Under the pieces are notes generated by a model that searched no databases, was not told the DNA's origin, and saw only the letters and a program-made list of their open reading frames with translations. Source: Cystobasidiopsis lactophilus (Eukaryota > Basidiomycota > Agaricostilbomycetes > Agaricostilbales > Chionosphaeraceae). Taken from it: a stretch of 64,000 nucleotides of DNA. The DNA lies in contig BCIO01000002.1 in the NCBI GenBank assembly GCA_001599975.1, positions 4,128,878 to 4,192,877 of the forward strand. The letters run 5' to 3'. Numbering within the stretch: the stretch's first letter is position 1; each line of letters begins with the position of its first letter. Position numbers and translations under genes: made by a program. Positions 9,873-20,129 of this stretch are shown one piece after another.

Positions 9873-11954
9873 TTACACTTCAGTGGGAGCGCAGCACTGG
9901 TTCAAATGCCAGATTTGCCCCATGGCCTCCTTCCACCTTCCCTCTCCCCCATCTGAGCCGTCCCATTCTGACGGGGTAGCCCAGAACGGCAGCCGGTCAG
10001 ACTCAAACTCCCACCCGGCCAGCTCCGAGCTGTACTTGCGCGCGTGCAGCCAGATGCATAATTGAGCCGGCGTCGGGTCAGGCAGGACGGGCACACCGCA
10101 ATAGGCGCAGTGCTTCCCTTGCGCGTCCTCGGCCACTTCCATCCCATTCGCCGCTACCGATGTCCCATTAGAGATCGAACCAGAAGTAGTGCTGGAAGTC
10201 GGCTCGGAGGAAGAAGGTTCGGAAGTGGCGGCGGAGGAGAGGAAGGACTGGTCTTTGAAGCGGGCAAAGTCGTCCGCTTGGTCTTTGGCGTGGCGGAGGT
10301 GCAGGATGGCCGTCTTGGTCTGCTCGTTCAAGTCCACGCTGGCGCCCGTGTCCAGGTTGGACGCTGAGGGTTTGCGCCGGATCAACTTGGGCTTTCGGGA
10401 GCGGGCGTCCAGCTCGGGCGTCGCTGGTGGCTCTGGCGTAGGGATTGAAGAAGTTGGGGAAGAAGGGGAGGAGAGATGCAGCGATGCTAAGAAGGCGGCT
10501 TCGATAGCTGGGTCAGGAGGAGGGTAGACGCCGCCTTTGCCTTTGGTAGATCCCCAAGCTAGGGCATTGTTGTAGAGCTGTTCAATGAAGCGTTACAGGT
10601 CAGTCTACGACGAATGAAAGGATTGGGTGAGAAAACAACGAACTGGGTCATTGGCTATCGGGAAACCGAGGAATTGGAGGTGGACCTGAGCGCGCAAGCA
10701 TGTTCAGGACAAAGCCTCACGACGAATTTGAGAGAACAAATCACATACTCTGATTTGATGGCTTCGACCGGTGATGGGCCGGCAGAGGATCAAGCTGGTG
10801 TTGCTCGCCGCGTGGTAGGACAACCTCTTGAAGTGAGTCTTGGCATGCTGTGGAGCGAGGTACTTCAGAGATTCTCGATTGATATGACACAAGGGAGTAT
10901 CTCACTCGACCCTCGTGGTGGACGACATTGAGCCCCAATTGGCGATCAATGGTTAGGAGCGGCTCTTCGCAAGTGATCTCCTCCCCTTCTGGAAACTCCC
11001 CCACAGAGCGGCACACGTATTCTTTCTTCACTTGACCCTCCATGTTAAACACCTCGCCAATCTTCTTGGCCGTCTCCTTGTTCGTGGCGCAAATCATGAT
11101 GCCAGACGTCAACTTGTCCAGCCGATTACCCGCTGTGAGTCTGGTGTTCATGGGAGCATAAGAGCATCAGAGAGATAGACACCAACTCATAACCTGCTTG
11201 TAGCCCTGTTCGTGCTGGAGGATCTCGAGCAAAGTGTTGTACTTGTACCGACCGGTGGAGTGCACGGGCATCGAGCCCGGTTTCTCCACCACGAGCACAC
11301 CCTTTTCGTCGTCGCGATGGACTACTCTGACAGGATCGCCAATCACAGGAGGCTCGTGCCGGTGGGAAGTGTTCGTCAAAAGGTCGCCGTCTTTGACGAT
11401 GGTGTCCGGGGTCACCATTTTGTGGTTGATCCGGATGATGCTGTTCCTCCGGTCCTATGAGATACAAATAGTGATACAAGAGCGAAAACCCTACCCAGTT
11501 TTGATAGCGTATTCCTATTCGATGCATGAAGATCCGAAGTGGTCAGAGTTTGAAGGACGAAAACCTACATAGTAGCCAGCCGAGCGGTCCCTGTAAAGAA
11601 TATGTCGTCCAATGAGCTTGAGACAATCTGAGGGAAGAAGGCCCTGTACCGAAAGTCCGTCTTGAAGATGTCCAAAATGGTGCGTCCGCCTGGGGAAACA
11701 CATATTTCAGCCGAGTCTTTCGCTTCAAGCAGCACAGATGCTCACGCCAGCGCTCTTTGACATGCGTTTCAAAGGCATATCTAGAATCTCAAGTGAGAAA
11801 AGAAGCCAGACAGCTAGCATTTGGTGCACAAACAGATAGGGAGCAACTTTTCGTCTGCGTTGAGGGCGCGGTCAGTCTTGGCCTCAGGCTGCTGTGTTGG
11901 ACAGCAATCTCACAGTCCATGCTCAAAGAAGTATTCAGGGCGGCTAGCGGCCAT
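9873..11954 (-). CDS. PUS9: tRNA pseudouridine synthase, RluA family (Pus9/RPUSD2 type)
   Basis: I read about nine short minus-strand exons. The order is MAASRPEYFFEHGLRKV, an S4-like part (KERWRGRTILDIF, DFRDRSAGYY, TIVKDGDLL), SHRHEPPV, VVEKPGSMPVHSTGRY, the catalytic NRLDKLTSG, KKEYVCRSVGEFP, and RPITGRSHQIRVHLQFLG. The Asp in NRLDK is the pseudouridylation nucleophile. The C-terminal extension holds CAYCGVPVLPDPTPAQL and WLHARKYSSE, the family's eukaryote-specific tail. Pus9 modifies position 32 of tRNAs in mitochondria and its paralogue acts in the cytoplasm; which applies here is unknown. The ATG at 11954 follows open frame upstream, so a further 5' exon is possible. Confidence 0.85.
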
Positions 11955-11967
11955 TCGTCGGAAGAGA

Positions 11968-12120
11968 ATGGTGGCGCTCGGAGTCCAACAAGATCCAAGC
12001 CGCTCAGGTTGGGTCGCGAGGGCAGGATTTGCCACCGCTGGTCTGGCATTGCCTGTAAGTGGGATTGTATCAAATGCATTCTACAATGTACTGGGAATCG
12101 TCCCTGGCTACAAGAACTGA
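11968..12120 (+). CDS. Possible 50-residue membrane micro-protein
   Basis: This open frame starts 13 bp from the proposed PUS9 ATG on the other strand. It contains SGWVARAGFATAGLALPV and ends FYNVLGIVPGYKN. The hydrophobic middle and basic end resemble small inner-membrane mitochondrial subunits, but I do not recognise one. A strong GTAAGT donor sits inside it, so it could equally be the first exon of a longer transcript, or chance. Confidence 0.25.
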   Translation: MVALGVQQDPSRSGWVARAGFATAGLALPVSGIVSNAFYNVLGIVPGYKN

Positions 12121-12270
12121 GAAGGTGCGGATACAATGTGCCCATCATCTCGTCCGAAGCCCACACTGGAGCTGGCCGGGCGTGGCGTGCTGAATTGGCT
12201 CATCCTTGGCGTGAAGCGGGCAGCCGACGGGAAGTGATGCCGAAGGGCCCAAAGGCGCAGCTGGTGTACC

Positions 12271-12973
12271 TCAAGGCTTGGCCTGGGAAGACAGCAGAAC
12301 CTTCAGTGTTGGCTTTCTATAGGAGAAGAGGCAGACCACTGACCTGCTCTTGCCCCTTTCGGCTGAGCCTCTCGCTCTTCCTGAGAGCCAACTCCTTCTT
12401 CTCCTGCATTTGGGGTTGGTGGATTCTGATAGCGGCCGACTTCTCGCTCGCAGGCGGCGAAGAGGGCGATCCGTAGGAGAGCGCAGGCGTAGGAGGCGTC
12501 GACGGGGGATCGACATCCATCATGGTTCGGGTGTTGGAGTCCGAAAAGGCGACAGGGTAAGGCGGAGACGAAGAGCGCACCAGCTCAATCTTGAAGTCCT
12601 GGATTCTTGCGATGTCAGTGTCGTCTGCAAGCGAAGGGAAGAGAAGCTCACGAGCTCAGTGCGCTCGGGCGTAAGCGGCGGCAGGACTAAAACGGGCACT
12701 GGAGACTTGGTCTTGGAGGGGCGCTTCCTGTAGAGCGACTTTGGCGGGCGCTTCCTTCGCTTCGCCGGGCGCTCGACGTCGGCATCGCCAGATGCAGATC
12801 TCGAGCGCTTCTTGCTCTGTGGAGGCACATCGTCATGGTCTTGTTCAAGATAGACCTGCTCGACGGGCAGAGGAAGCCGTTGGATTCAGCAAGCTGCACT
12901 GCAAAGAAGCCGAAGCCTGTAAGGCAGCACTCACCTTGACACGAGCAAAGTTGGGGGTCTTGCGGCAGGGCAT
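12271..12973 (-). CDS. Basic, low-complexity nuclear protein, unknown
   Basis: Four exons on the minus strand (12973-12935, from 12855, and two more) give about 170 residues. It starts MPCRKTPNFARVKVYLEQ. A strongly basic part with nuclear-localisation character follows (KKRSRS, RPAKRRKRPPKSLYRKRP), then a Pro/Ser-rich linker, a charged helix (MQEKKELALRKSERLSRKG) and an AKP end at a TGA at 12273-12271. No domain is visible. The join of the first two exons (VK|VYLEQDHDD) keeps frame and uses a good GTGAGT donor. It may be a chromatin or ribosome-biogenesis accessory factor, but that is a guess from composition. Confidence 0.5.
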
Positions 12974-13457
12974 GATTGAGATTTGTGTTCTATGCAGATG
13001 GAAGAAGAGGAGCAAGAGTGGAGACCCAAGAAACAGAACAGCATCTTTAACGGCTCCAGACGGCGCAACAAACTTTCTTCACGAGCGATCTGTGAGATGA
13101 GGCGATGACTTCATTGGCTCACATTTAGGAGCTTCATGACTCTCCAAACGGCCAGGAAAAGGCACACGATCAAGGAGAGCGTGAAAGCTAGCGAGAAGCG
13201 GAGCAGCGGCCACGCATGAGGCTGGGTCTGATGCCCGTTGCCAAGGAGCGCTCGCTGTTTACTGCTAGCATTTTGTTACACGATCCAAAGTCAACAAAAG
13301 CAAGCAGGCAGCAGTGCACCACGAGCACATCGGGAGCAAATCCGAAGTCGACGTCTTGCGCCAAGCCTTCTTGACCCGGCCCCATTCACCACGTTCGGCT
13401 TGCTGTTGCACTGTGTGATGAGCGTACAATAACACCGGCTTCTTGCGATATACAAAC
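12974..13457. other. Divergent promoter region before NHA1
   Basis: About 480 bp between two divergently transcribed genes. I see short frames only and no recognisable element. Confidence 0.45.
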
Positions 13458-15681
13458 ATGCTGGGCGAGTATGGCCCCAACCTGCTGGACATCTCCAGCA
13501 CGACCAAAGTGCTCGCTGTTTTGGGTTTTTACATCACCGCTGTCGGCACGCTGTCCTACGTCTGCAAGCAGCGGCTCTTCCTCAGCGATGCCATCATGGC
13601 GCTGGCAATGGGCGGTGCGCTTGTCCGTTGGCAGATTGTTGGCAGGAGATCTTATCGAAGCGCACACGAGCAGTCATCGTCGGCCCGCTCTGCCTGAACT
13701 GGATCAACGTCAACGCTTGGACGGACAACGACGGGGAGGCGTCGCGCTTGATCGTGTACGAGTACATGCGGGTCATCCTGGGCATTCAAGTGTTGTTCAC
13801 CGGCATCGCCCTGCCCAAGGCCTACCTCAAGACCAGCTGGCTCTCCCTGCTCATCCTCGTCCTCCCCATCATGACCGTCGCCTGGTTTGTCTCCAGCCTG
13901 CTGATCTGGGGCTTGATCCCTGGCCTCACTTTTGTGCGCTTGCCTCCAATTTTGACTTGTGCCGCCACCCTTGTTCTGATTGATGTCGGGTTTACAGCTC
14001 GAGTGTTTGGTCATTGGAGCTTGCGTCACGCCCACTGATCCAGTCTTGAGCGCTTCGTGAGTGCATTCCACCGACCCCAGATGAGCCCCAGACCGACGAC
14101 GAAGCACAGCGTGGTCAAGGGACGCTACGCCGAGAAATACTTGGCCAAGCATGTTCGAGACATTGTGCGTGCCCCTCTCGCTTGTCCCAGAAGCTTTTTA
14201 CAAGCCATATTGACTGTGTGAACAGATTGTAGGTCGTTCCGACGCTTGTTGGATCTGGCCGCCACTGACCCCCTAATCCAGGCGGGCGAGAGCGGCGCGA
14301 ACGATGGGCTCGGCTTTCCCTTCATCTACTTGGCTATTTTCCTCGTCATTCGACACGAAGAGGGCCACAGCCTGGCGTGGGCGATTCGCAACTGGGTTGT
14401 GGAAGCTTGGCTCTTCGACATTGCGCTGTCTTGCGCCATGGGAGCCATCGTGGGCTGGATTGGCAGGTGCGCTGTCCTTCTGCCTTCCCCATTGGCACTT
14501 GAGCCTTAATTTGCGTCGGACTCCACAGAACAACGCTCAAGATTGCCAGGCAACGACGCTGGATCGAGCACGAGACGTTCTTGGGCTACGGCATCGGCTT
14601 GGCTTTCTTCACCTTGGGCGTCGTGGGCGTCATTGGCTCGGACGACATCCTGGCCTGCTTCATTGCTGGCAACTCGTTGACCTGGGACGACTACTATAGA
14701 CTTGGTGCGTCGACCCACCAAAGTGCAGCTTCACATCCAAGCTGATCGAGTTTCGTATGCCCACAGAGACGGAAGACCACGCCTTTCAAGATGTGATCGA
14801 TGTACTGCTAGACTCTACCACCTTCATCTTTATTGGTGCGCTTCCTCCACCGGGCCCGCTTTGGCTTGACCCACACTCACGCCCACCGGCCTGCAGGAAC
14901 TCTGATGCCTTGGGGCGACTTCGGGTCGGCCGCTCTGTTATTATCACCCTGGCGCCTTGTTGTTCTCGGCCTATTGATCCTACTGCTGCGCCGCATTCCA
15001 GGCGTCTTGGCTTGCTGGAAGTTCATCCCCGATATTCACAACTTTAAAGAAGCCATCTTCGTCGGTCATTTTGGTCCTAGTAGGCTTCTCCCTCACTGTA
15101 ATCATTGCGTCTAATGCTCATGCGTGTCCTCGCAGTCGGAGTCGGCGCGATTTACTATGTGCAAGTTGCGCTCCGGGAAATGCCGGCTTCAAGGACCCAT
15201 GCTCTGTCTGTGATCACACCTGTTGTACGTGCTCCCCTTCTCTCCTTGCCCGATGCATCCTTTCATCTTTGGCATTTCAGGTCTACTTTATCGTCTTGTC
15301 GAGCATTTTGGCCCACGGCCTCACTATCCCCCTTGTCATTCTAGCGCCTCGAGTATACACAGTAGGCTCTCTTCGCTTCATTCAACTGCCGCGCATGTTA
15401 ATTTGCGATCTTTCCAGCGCACGCGGAGCTTGGGTCGCAACTCGACCACCGGCTCTATACTGGAAACCAAGTTCCACGGCGCGCCAGCCTCGCAGAGCGC
15501 ACCGGGCTCTTTGGCGGCGTCTCGGCGCAACAGTATCGATAATGCCAATGGAACGGCGTTCAACACGCCACAGATGGTCGAGAACTCGACGTCGTCCATC
15601 CCTTTGCCACCGCCCGTCGCAACCCACCACGCTTCGGACAGCGCGGACCTGGGGCATAGAGTTCAATTCTCCAACGTTTGA
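13458..15681 (+). CDS. NHA1: Plasma-membrane Na+,K+/H+ antiporter (Nha1 type)
   Basis: About eight exons encode a polytopic protein. It starts MLGEYGPNLLDISSTTKVLAVLGFY and has IVGPLCLNWINVNAW early. The ion-site motifs are VTPTDPVLSA and ESGANDGLGFPF, the fungal Nha1 equivalents of the paired-acid site of CPA antiporters. A dozen hydrophobic segments follow in order, then a short Ser/Pro-rich cytoplasmic tail ending LGHRVQFSNV. Nha1 exports sodium and potassium in exchange for protons and sets salt tolerance and pH. The tail (about 100 residues) is much shorter than that of S. cerevisiae Nha1. Introns fall inside membrane segments (for example after SDAIMALAMG), so exon ends were chosen to keep the helices intact. 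Confidence 0.85.
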
Positions 15682-15873
15682 CCCTCTCCATAATGTACCA
15701 TAGAACATCCTTGCATTGCTTCCTTGACCGCATCAGAATGCCCATCACTCCTGCTGCCCTTCGCCGCCCGCTCAGCTGCGTGGTGGCACCGCCGCCCTTT
15801 TTCAAGCAGCTGCCACAGCTTTGAGATCCTTTCGCTTCCTGACTGCTTTGAATCTGTCTTGCTGTCCCAGATC

Positions 15874-16601
15874 ATGTCCCTGCCCCTCAATCAAAGCCCG
15901 CAGGGCCCGACTCTGCGTGACCCTCGCGTCCAGCAGGGCAACAGCGGAGACATCAGTAGATCCCAGGCCAAGACTTGGCTGGCTAGGTGGAATAAGGAGG
16001 CTACCAAGCGGTCTCGTATTAGCCGTTCGATTCTCGAAAGCGAGGGTCGGTACTCCATTCAGCACATCAGGGCGGAGGCCTACCTTTATGAAGTAAGCCA
16101 CAAGCTCCGAATATCAGACATCGTATTGACCATGCTCAAGGCTGTCACTGCTATACGTGAGTCATAGACTTTCTCCTCGCCATTGGCCACGATTGAATGC
16201 GTACGCAGTCTCGCTCGAGGACGCGCTAGTGGCTGCTCCAGACTCGCATTGGTGGTGCTGGCGCACGGAGGTTCGAATTCCACTGTCAACACTAAGAGTG
16301 CGTAGAATCAGGAACCCGGTGACTGCTTCCACTAAACCTGATAGCAAGTAGGTGCCACACGACCCCCGTCGTGAAGTAGACGCCGCCCTCCAGCTCCAAT
16401 CCCTGGCTCTTTCTGAAGAAACGCACGCTGTGAGTGCCTAGGATGCTATCTATGAGCTGTGTACAGTATCTGACAGCTATCCTTGATATTAACTTATAGC
16501 GTAGTCTGGACGAAGAAAGAGCTCACCAAGTTGCTCTCGCTAACAGGCCGCAAACTCCTCCGCCGCCCTACATGCCATGCCCACATTGCGGTCGTCCTTA
16601 G
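15874..16601 (+). CDS. Orphan protein with a C-terminal Cys pair
   Basis: A chain of small exons starting MSLPLNQSPQGPTL can be joined. It continues through a basic helix (WNKEATKRSRISRSI), YSIQHIRAEAYLYE, AVTAILSLEDALVAAP and SHWWCW. A charged part follows (DPRREVDAALQLQSLALSEE, then SLDEERAHQVALANRP). The frame ends YMPCPHCGRP at 16601. The CPHC pair and the acidic helices suggest a partial zinc-binding or ubiquitin-interacting element, but no family is recognised. An alternative 3' part through 16352-16601 is needed to include the Cys pair; a shorter version would stop at 16351. Splice choices here are weak. Confidence 0.35.
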
Positions 16602-17147
16602 TCTGTGTGGGACCGGACACGGGCAGTACATCTGTTGCTCGTTACTTTGGACTGGTTTGTTCGGACTTGTGGCTTTCCCTTTGTCAGAGGCCTTCTGGGC
16701 TTTGCACTGGATCATCGGACGTTCCCAAGGGCTTTGGGACCTTTGCCGCTTGAATAGTCCACGACGTCTGCTAGGATTGGCATACCCACAGGGCCACAAT
16801 TGGTGTCGGTCTACTCCCTTTGTTGGGTGCCACCAAAGCGGCCCGTTTGCCTCTGTTCTGTCCCTCGTCGCCACTCGACTGGAAAGGCGGCTCGGTTTTG
16901 GCTCTAGAAAAGGATAGGATGAGATGAACCCCTTTGTCGAGGAGGCGCCGAGAAGGCATGAATGGTTCGAAGGCGGTTGCCCTCAGTTCCCTCCGTCGAC
17001 GGGTTGTCCGCATCCGCCACTCGTCTTGCATCTTTTGCTGCCTTCTGAAGGTCTTCCTCGTCCTATCGCGGCTGTACGTGGCTTGAAGTAGAGCTCTCAT
17101 GGTGTGATGTTCATGGCGGTCTTCAGCCTTTATTCCTACCTTTCACG
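16602..17147. other. Intergenic
   Basis: About 545 bp. Two overlapping antisense frames of 109-144 residues cover the edges but lack domains and splice support. They could hide the 3' exons of the preceding orphan. Confidence 0.4.
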
Positions 17148-17800
17148 ATGGTCGCTCTATACAACCACCAGAACCAGAACTACGCATGGAATGGCCCGAA
17201 TTATGCCCCGACAAACCCGTATACTGGGTACGTGTTGGTTCACCTGCTGCTCAGATTGAACGCTCAATTCGTCCCTTAACTTAAAGGCACTTTCACAACC
17301 CTGTTCATGACGCTACTCCTATACAGTATCAAGCTCTCCAACAGATGCCACAATTCCAGCCACCTAACTTGGCCCCCCTCCATGGCGCTCTAGAAATGGC
17401 ACAGAATCCCACGCGCCATCAGTACAATCACGTTGCTCCTTTACACGTTTGCCTCGGCCCCGGATGTGTTCACCCCCTTTGTCACTCATCGCCTGGGCTG
17501 GAACACCTCGTGTGTCCTCAGTTTGTTACTCATCCGGCACCTTCTGGCCCTATGTTTCCACTACACACCAAGCTGGCTTTGCCCTTGCTGCAGCCTGCGC
17601 CTAGTGGCCATTCCCGAGCCGGAGCAGCCCCTCAAACTGCTACAGAACTACTACTGCCCGTTATCCAACCCAAACCTGAAGACCATGACCGAAATGGAGC
17701 AGCCGGAGGCGCACTTCCGCCCGGAACCCGGGTCAAACCGTATGCTTGGAGGGCGAACTTGACAGACAAAGAAGGCAAACCTTTAGCTTGCACTGTGTAA
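17148..17800 (+). CDS. Orphan Pro/His/Gln-rich protein with a Cys-His cluster
   Basis: Exon 1 is 17148-17227 and exon 2 begins at 17287, joined by a GT-AG intron (GTACGT...TTAAAG). The protein starts MVALYNHQNQNYAWNGPNY, a Tyr/Asn/Gln-rich low-complexity head. A Cys/His cluster follows (CLGPGCVHPLCHSSPG, then HLVCPQ), which could bind a metal. The C-terminal part is a Pro/Ala-rich spacer that reaches LACTV. A GTGTAAG donor overlaps the last codons, so the gene may end near 17890 instead, adding a short basic tail. I do not recognise the family. Confidence 0.4.
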
Positions 17801-18339
17801 GATTTTATCTGTGGAAGACGCTGTTCGTCACCGAATGGTCTCAAACTCACTACGCAGATGCGCCGTTCACAAAGTCTCATGCCAACGTAAACTGGGGGAA
17901 ATGCCACCTTGCCCAGATTGTAAAGGCGGGGTTTTCGAATCCCATTGTGCACTATCCGAAGGGAATTGAACAAAGGAAGCATCCGGTATTAATGGATCAA
18001 ATTCTTCGTTCCCCTTCGCGATCTTGCGCCAATTGTCCCATCCCGCTTTCTGGAGCTCTTTGTACTTTTAGACTAGCACTTCTGTTCAGAACCATTTAAT
18101 GTAAAGGTGAATCATGCACAAAGTCAAAGTCTCGAAGTTAAAGTCAACAATCAAGACCAGAAGCGAGTTCGCCACAGGCCAAAGATCTAGAGTCGGTCCC
18201 ACGGATAGTGAATTGGACAATACAGTTGGAACCAAGAAAACAAAGCAGATAAAGCGAGCAAACTACACAGCGAAATGAGAGCCGTCATGCCGCCTTCGTC
18301 TTGGGCCGGCTTCCAAATATTTGTCCCCAATACAGCTAT
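17801..18339. other. Intergenic, convergent
   Basis: About 540 bp of AT-richer sequence between two convergent genes. A CPDC-like pair can be read near 17907 but without a supported exon. I report no gene. Confidence 0.4.
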
Positions 18340-19558
18340 TCAAGGCTCCATAGAGGCAGCCGAAGGCCCAGAGTTGATGCGAATGGTCGGAATGGATTGG
18401 GCCATGGCCGCAGCCAATTGGCGCTCGGTGGCGTCAGAGTAGGCAGCAGCGCCCTGAACCGAACGCCCATCAGAATGGCTATCGTATGAGCAGGTATCAG
18501 ATCCGACTCACAATAAGAATGGACAGGGAAGGCTGCCGCCGGACCGGGAAGCCGCGAGGAGGGTAGAGGCTGGTCCGCTGAGGGCGTCTCGGGGCTGGTG
18601 GTGGCGGCGGCGGGCAGATGCGATCCTCGATATATTCCCTAACGCCCGAAGTCGCGAATTCTTTTGGGTAGTCGGTGACGTAGACAACGGGCGAATCGCC
18701 AATTGATGCGGCTGCCGAGCTCAACGGCGTAGCAGCGAGAGGTGGCGACATCCGGGCTGGAGGAGGCGGGCTCGGCAAAGCGCGCGGCGGACCGATGTCA
18801 GCTGGGTCGTTGTCTAAAGCGGGCTCGGAGTAAGGCGGGTCATCGAAAGCATCCATGGGCTGCGGTGGCGAAGTGGAGGAGGAAGCGGAGGATGAGGGCG
18901 GGCCGATGAGCATGGCGCAGTAGTGGGCAAACACTCTGCCCACGCTGTGCCTGGGCAAGCTCTTTTGGATGGCGGTCCACTGAGGACCGGTCGAGTTAAC
19001 GAGGTGCGTGAGCAAGTGCTCCTCCTCCGGCGTCCAAGCGTCCTCTGCAGCAACCGCACCGAGACCCGTCAGCCTGAGCTTCGAAATCGAGGTTTCAGAC
19101 CCACCTCTGTCACCGAGGAGCTTGCGATACCGGTTCTGGACCTGCAACGGCGAGGCCTTGGTCATGTTGGCCGACACCTTCTGCCAGCTCATGTTGTACA
19201 GCTGGACCAGGTTCAACAGCATGTCGTCGTCCTCGGCCGTGAATCGTCTCATGTTCCACTGAGTCCAAGTCAAAAGTCAGAATCAGCTTTGGGGAGTTCC
19301 GTGGTTGAAACGGTCCAAAAAGTTGAGAAACTCACGCCGTGACCCGTTCGGGGGCTGTTGGGCGCTTCCGGCTTGAAGTTGGGCTTGGGCGAGGCGGAGC
19401 GTGCTTTCAGGTTGGACTTGACCAGCTGGCTTTTAGCTGGGCGCGCGTCCAAGGCGTCAGCACGCTCGGAAAATTTTGGTGGCAAAAAAATGCCCCCTTT
19501 GGAAACGAGACTCACTGCTCGGCAACGGTAGTCCTTGCCGCTTGCCCTTGATGGTCAT
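18340..19558 (-). CDS. Myb/SANT-domain protein, two repeats
   Basis: At least five exons on the minus strand are proposed. The start is MTIKGKRQGLPLPS, then a linker with KSQLVKSNLKARS. SANT repeat 1 is WNMRRFTAEDDDMLLNLVQ...MSWQKVSANM...QVQNRYRKL. Repeat 2 is AWTPEEEHLLTHLVN...PQWTAIQKSLPRHSVGRVFAHY. The Trp spacing of both is typical of DNA- or chromatin-binding Myb modules. The rest is a Pro/Ser-rich disordered region ending in a conserved-looking helix (SDATERQLAAAMAQSI) after the last intron. It could be a transcription factor or a chromatin-complex subunit; no closer family is evident. An intron between the two repeats (gtgggtctg...gctgcag) splits them neatly. Confidence 0.75.
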
Positions 19559-20129
19559 GGCTTTCTTCTATGCACTGCATGAAAGGAAGGAAGGCGGGTC
19601 AGCTCGCGTCCGAAAGGCAAAGGGGAAGGAGCGCCGTGGGATAAGCTTCGAAAAGAGAAGAAGCGTCGTGGTGGCGTCTACAAAAGGGCAGGGGAGGGAA
19701 AAGCCAAGGGAAGCTCACGCTCTACGCGGGTGCACACCAAGGTATTTATTGGTGTCGGCCAGAACGCTTTTCAGGGAGTTCCGGTTGGAGGGAGCAGAGC
19801 AAGGAGCGCAAAAAGGCTGAGCCTCGCTGGTGGCCAACGGGAGGTCAAATAAGCTTTCCACTCGGTTGCGGCCTTCGCCGGTCTTTTGAGCGCGCGCTCG
19901 TATTTCTCTCAGTGGTAGGCTTTAGTTTGGCTCAAGTGGCGACGGAATCGAGGGGGAAGTCTCGAGGTGGCAACTTGAAAGTCGAAAGTCAAAGCCGGCT
20001 GTGGAGGTGCGCGAGTGGCAAAGCCCGGCGAGCACTCCGAAGCGCTTGTGGCCTTCTAATCACGCTCAATATTGCATACAAACAGCCAAAAGTGGCATTC
20101 GAGGAGGCTCAGCCGGTCCACTGGGGCAA
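19559..20129. promoter_or_regulatory. Divergent promoter region, Myb gene / SPT7
   Basis: About 570 bp between divergent genes. No TATA box or distinct repeat was noticed. It holds overlapping short frames on both strands that I regard as chance. Confidence 0.4.

Noticed and set aside
11789-12166. 125-codon minus-strand frame upstream of PUS9
   Set aside because: It is in a different frame from the PUS9 exons (EYFFEHGL, RKVAPYL), which read better across introns.
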